Made by a program: the position numbers and the translations under genes. Shown in pieces: positions 59,930-64,000 of a stretch of DNA of 64,000 bases. The notes under the pieces are model-generated. The model did not search any database. It was not told the DNA's origin and saw only the letters and a list, made by a program, of their open reading frames with translations. Numbering within the stretch: position 1 is the stretch's first letter; the number at the start of each line of letters is the position of its first letter. The stretch spans positions 186,001 to 250,000 of the forward strand of contig JAESUZ010001739.1 of the NCBI GenBank assembly GCA_017311185.1, read 5' to 3'. Origin of the DNA: Proteles cristata cristata (taxonomy: Eukaryota > Chordata > Mammalia > Carnivora > Hyaenidae).

Positions 59930-60345
59930 CAGGTGATGCTGGAAGTCTTTCTGGTCACCTTCTCCCCTGCTCCAAAACCTCCACTGTGTCTCTCACGCCC
60001 TAAAACAAAGTCCAATCAACTCAGCTTACATACAAGGCCCCAGTACACCTTTCTAAATGTCTTCTCCCACATCATTCTTCAGACCCCTTTGCTCTAGTTA
60101 AGCCCACATCACTCGCTCTTCTCCAAATGCTCCCAGAATGCCAAACCCCTTTCCTCTGCTCACCTGCCACCTCTTGTGGGGTGGTGGAATCTCTATCTAC
60201 AAAAAAACTCCAAGCAGCTTTCAGGCCTTTAGGCAAACATCACCACCGGGAGAAAGGTGTCTCTTCTTTAAGTCACAAGAATCAATCTCTGTCCACTAAA
60301 CTCCTAGAATATGTCCTTCCCACCCTGTGGATGCTAAACTTGAGC
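59930..60345 (+). mobile_element. L2 LINE fragment
   Basis: 'aagtccaatcaactcagctt', 'acatacaaggccccagtaca', 'ctcactcgctcttctccaa'-like blocks, 'ccctttcctctgctcacctg' and 'caggcctttaggcaaacatc' follow the L2 order. Heavily diverged with no ORF. Confidence 0.6.
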
Positions 60346-60587
60346 TAGCTGTAGTGAGCCCTTCTGCCAGCTGGAGCCCTGGGCCTTCAACTCAGAGCTA
60401 AGTACAGAGACTATCTGGACTTCTGTTTTCTCTTTGGCAAAGGGTGATAATAGCGACACTTATGTCATCAGGCTATTGTGAGGGCTACTGGATACACTAA
60501 TTGTGAAGGAGCACACTCAGGTGTGATGTTTGTTTGGCTTCATCTTATATCAGCATCTCTCATGAACACATCTTAAAATCTGACACT

Positions 60588-60720
60588 TTGGCTATAGTTC
60601 TCATCCCTGGCTGTGCACCATGATCAGCTGTATTAACAACAAATGCAGTAGGAAACAGATGCCAGGCCCTGCCCTCAAGATGTATATTTAGTTAATTTGG
60701 GATAAGGCCTGGGCATGATA
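60588..60720 (+). mobile_element. MER5B-like hAT-Charlie DNA transposon
   Basis: 'tatagttctcatccctggct', 'gtgcaccatgatcagctgta', 'acagatgccaggccctgccc' and 'ttaatttgggataaggcctg', with 'ggcatgata' at the end, follow the MER5-type order. Confidence 0.6.
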
Positions 60721-60989
60721 AAGAGAAAGATGGATCCTGACACCACACCAGGGGCGAGGACATTGGCACAAACAAATTCCCTAACCCTTTTCAGACTCCT
60801 CTGAAGAGCCCAGTCCATGCACACAGAAGAGGCTGATGAACACAGGACACATACATCTCCTACTGGGGTATGGGCCTGAGTTGGGATTCTTGCCTTCTGT
60901 CTCTTAAGGCTATAAATATAGCCTATACACACAGCACCTAGTTTCTATTCTTCCTCTACTTTACTACAGATAAAAACAAAATCCAAGAT

Positions 60990-61590
60990 CTGTTGTGGAA
61001 AACTAGGTGGCAGTTCCACTACAAGACAGAATTACCACATGACTCTGTCATTCCACTCTTTGGTATATGCCTCGAAGAATTCAGAACAGGTATTCAAGCC
61101 AATACTCATATGGGAATGTTCAGTGCAGCTCTTTCTGCAATGGCCAAATATCCAGGAGTGGATGCATGGGTAAACAAAATGTGTATATGTACAATGGAGT
61201 ATTAGTCTTAAGAAGGAATTAAATTCTCTTGCATGCTACAACATGGATGAATCTTGAAGATATTATACAAAGTGAAAGAAGCCAGACACCAAAGAACAAA
61301 TACTACATGACTGTGCTTATTTGAGGTAATCAGGGTGGTAAAATTCACAGAGACAGAAAGCAAAAGAGAGGTTGCCAGGGGCCAGAGGAGGGAGGACTGT
61401 GGAGAAACAGCTTAATGGGCAACTTTGCCCAGAGTTCCTTTGGCTGCTGAAAGGCTTCAAAACTAGATCAAGGTGATGTGTACACAGTACTGCAAATGTG
61501 CTACACACCACTGAAATGTATGCCTTAAAATGGTTGAAATGGTGAATTTCATATTATGTGTATTTTACCCCGATAAAAAAATAATAAAAA
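60990..61590 (+). mobile_element. Ancient L1M 3' end
   Basis: 'gcagttccactacaagacag', 'attaccacatgactctgtca', 'gggaatgttcagtgcagctc', 'atgtacaatggagtattagt', 'gctacaacatggatgaatct', 'agtgaaagaagccagacacc', 'ccttaaaatggttgaaatgg' and 'attttaccccgataaaaaaa' are the order of an old L1M 3' end. Confidence 0.85.
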
Positions 61591-63097
61591 TCCAAGATCT
61601 GAACTTGTCAGAATTATTACAGAGGCTAACTTTGAATGAGCACCTTGTCCATAAAAAAAGGAACAAGATTTAGAACCTCAGCTGTGATATATTTTTGTCC
61701 CTTAGGCCTTTTATGTTGTATTTCTTTGTAAGGTTTTTTATATTGAACTAACCAAATTGCCAGTCTGGATAGCTGAGATATTTTCAAGCCAAAAACATAA
61801 AAAGAAACCAAGAAATACCCCCCCCCCCAGTGTTTCCCTGGTTGACATCTCCCTGCTAGACTAGCCTCTATGATGCCCAGGTCAGCTCAACAAACAGCAC
61901 TAACAGCGCTGGACTCTTCTGGCCTGGACTCACCATCGTAAGGTGGTGATTGGGTAACATTGTGACTTATAGAAAATACCAACTCTAAAGTCTATGTGAC
62001 TGTGTCCTATCCACTAGAATGTAACTCTGGGTAGGGAGGAATGAGAAAACTCAGTTAAATTTAAAAAATAATAAGTAACAGGACAAGTCACTCTTTTAGT
62101 AAAGTTCACTGATTGTGTCATATGATTAGACTTGATGTGACTCATTCATCACTTGAAATTAGTGCTATTTTCAAAGTAAAGCCAAAGAAAAACACAGCAA
62201 CCACCAGAGTACATCAATCAGAAAGGTATTTCCATACACTTGATCCCTAATCAAGTACTAAATCATCCTTCAACCATCCACTGCATTTAGGATAAAAATG
62301 CATCTGTTCCAAGTGATAGTGCAGAACACAGAAGAGAGCTGAGCAGAGAAGCAGCATCCTGCTTGCCCTCAAAATTACACCTTTCCTAACTTCACCTGGC
62401 AGAGTCCTTCCGAAATGATCTTAGCAGAACGTCTCCCATGTCATGCATTACAACATGGATTGAAGAATTAAACCAATTTGGCTACATAAAAGCTCAATTT
62501 GTGAAAACATACTTATGTATATTCAATTTCCAAATACACATCTCCCAGCAATGAAAACCAAATATGAATATTATTTGATGAATGGAATGACAGGCACAAA
62601 TATTTTTCTATTTCCAGCCACTGTGAGAGAAAAAGAAAGAACTGCTGATTACACAGAGAATCAAGAAATGTACATTAAAAGTCCTCCGTTTCTAATCTAA
62701 AAATGTATTGCAATAACCACGGGTGCTTTCAGCTATGTTACCTAAGCCATACATACCACGTGGCAAACAACTGAGCAAAGAATTCCTCTGTTACCAAATC
62801 ACAAAGCCATCAGGGGGTGTGGCATGCACCACACACACACACACACACACGAGCCAAACTTCAGTGCTCTCACTATCTATTCAAAATACACACCAACTGT
62901 GACAATCCAGGTGGACAGACTATTAACCAATCTACCAAACACCCCTGTGGTTTTTAAGTTCTTTCCTGAACCATTCCCTAAAAGAGTCCCCAAAGAACAA
63001 GAAACATGATCCTGCCATTTCAGCTTGGATTTGTTTTAAATAATGTCCTAGGTCAGGGATTGCACTTGGAGTCAACTAACTGGTAACTGCAAAGTCA
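61591..63097. other. Unique intronic sequence
   Basis: No gene supported. It contains a C11 run at 61818-61828 and a CA repeat at 62830-62850. AT-rich high-complexity sequence runs through 62060-62700. Confidence 0.4.
62830..62850. repeat. (CA)10 microsatellite
   Basis: An uninterrupted CA run of about 21 bp, likely length-variable. Confidence 0.9.
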
Positions 63098-63112
63098 TCC
63101 TGAGTACTTAAA

Positions 63113-63328
63113 TTTTTTTTTAAATTTTTTTTTATTTCTAGGAGAGAGAGAGACAGCGTGAGCAGGGGAGGGTTAGAGAGAGAGGGAGTCACAGACTGAA
63201 ACAGGCTCCAGGCTCTGAGCCGGCAGTCAGCACAGAGCCCGACGCGGGGCTCGAACCCACGAGCCGCGAGATCATGACCTAAGCGAAAGTCGGACGCTTA
63301 ACCGACTAAGCCACCCAGGCACCCCTTG
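63113..63328 (-). mobile_element. Young felid tRNA-type SINE with target-site duplication
   Basis: Minus strand: 'ggggtgcctgggtggcttag', 'cggctcgtgggttcgagccc', 'cgtcgggctctgtgctgact', (CT)n body and A/T tail. Flanked by a perfect 15-bp duplication 'tcctgagtacttaaa' at 63098-63112 and 63329-63343. Close to the felid form, so recent. Confidence 0.95.
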
Positions 63329-63343
63329 TCCTGAGTACTTAAA

Positions 63344-64000
63344 ACAGTGGGCCAGGTCAATGCATGTAGCTTCCTGCTTGGAGAACACCACCAGCTATCA
63401 TACCAGGTCAGAGAACACATCCACAGGGCAGGTCAAACAAGCAGTGGACAGAGACCTCCTCCCGCCATGGAGAATGGGAAACAGAGGCATCTAATGGCCC
63501 CACAAACAACAGTGCATCATTGCAAAAGGCTCTTCCTGCCACAAGGGTCCTGGTCCTGCTTAGGGGGACAGGGCCCTGAGCCTTAGCTGGAGAAATGCAC
63601 CTCCATGCACAGTAACACCTGCTTCTTTCATGCATCATGGCATCAGGGTGCTATGAAGGGGGTCTGAGTGGCAAGCGTAGTCCCTTCATCTTGCCACCTT
63701 GAGTATGAAGGCCTCTGATGACAGGGAAGGGAACCATGTGAAAAACAGTGTCCTACCAGCCTCTCTACAAGCATTTTTCCTGGACCCACCTTCATTTGGT
63801 TCTGTTCTCATGTCCTCTGCTCTGTGTGCAACCTGTCTGCAGAGCCCAGCAATGGAGGAGTCAAAGGGCTCTGCCATGTGCTCTTGGAGCACAGGCTTCT
63901 CAAGGCAGCATAGATGGTCCTGTGAGGGACTAGACAGTATAGCAGCCAGAACAGTCTCTCAAGGTGGCTGCAAGTCCCTGTGCAGGGACACCCTCACTGT
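63344..64000. other. Unique intronic sequence to the right edge
   Basis: No gene or repeat recognised. Confidence 0.35.

Larger units (their letters stand above)
17067..64000 (-). other. SH3RF3: Upstream intron of SH3RF3 (partial, continues past the right edge)
   Basis: No other exon with a convincing domain or splice pair was seen from 17067 to the right edge, so this 46.9 kb is interpreted as one intron. In human SH3RF3 the RING-coding first exon is followed by a very long intron, which fits. Most of the content is single-copy sequence plus transposon relics, listed separately. The intron call is an inference from the exon's orientation. A non-coding RNA or a very small exon inside it cannot be excluded by eye. 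Confidence 0.7.

Noticed and set aside
1..64000. Search for a novel multi-gene system, operon, phage or defence island
   Set aside because: Gene density, repeats, splice signals and composition are those of a carnivore intron. Only one exon is supported, and nothing suggests a transferred or prokaryotic system.

Overview
This is a mammalian nuclear window, almost entirely intronic, and very probably from a cat-family carnivore. The organism call rests on the repeats. About fourteen tRNA-derived carnivore SINEs have the felid form: head 'gcgcctgggtggct', B-box-like 'gttcgtgggttcgagccc', a CT-rich body and an A-rich tail. The L1 elements end in the carnivore 3' tail 'gagcactgggtgtta', followed by a TGG-AAACCAA-TTGACAA type end. 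No bacterial, organellar or viral gene organisation is present.

Only one coding segment can be supported, a single exon on the minus strand at 16803..17066. It encodes the first SH3 domain and the start of the second SH3 domain of a POSH-family RING/SH3 E3 ligase, best matched to SH3RF3 (POSH2). The exon is phase 0 at both ends. It has a consensus donor (AAG|gtaaggg) and two in-frame candidate acceptors 12 nt apart. Transcription therefore runs right to left. Bases 17067..64000 would be the upstream intron, at least 46.9 kb and probably the very long intron after the RING-coding first exon. Bases 1..16802 would be the downstream intron. No other exon of this gene was recognised.

Layout, left to right. 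0.8-7.8 kb: ancient L1M material in plus orientation, with ORF1 and ORF2 remnants broken by three SINEs. 7.8-16.8 kb: mostly unique intron with a MER58-like hAT element and MIR and L2 fragments. 16.8-17.1 kb: the exon. 17.1-37.5 kb: mostly unique intron with MER20, MER58-like, MIR, L2 and LTR-like relics and four SINEs. 37.5-47.4 kb: a repeat-dense block. It contains an old L1M 3' end carrying a head-to-head SINE pair, then a second old L1M split by a younger 5.3-kb carnivore L1 with its target-site duplication. A tiny L1 tail insertion and two further SINEs lie in the same block. 47.4-64 kb: unique intron with three L1M 3' pieces, three SINEs and MIR, L2, MER5B-like and MER3-like relics.

I found no gene cluster, CRISPR array, immune system or novel coding system. 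The more interesting items are the tandem splice acceptor, the nested L1, the SINE hairpin, the ~47-bp L1 tail insertion, and several repeat-free AT-rich stretches that could be conserved non-coding elements. The last group is inference only, because no alignment could be run.
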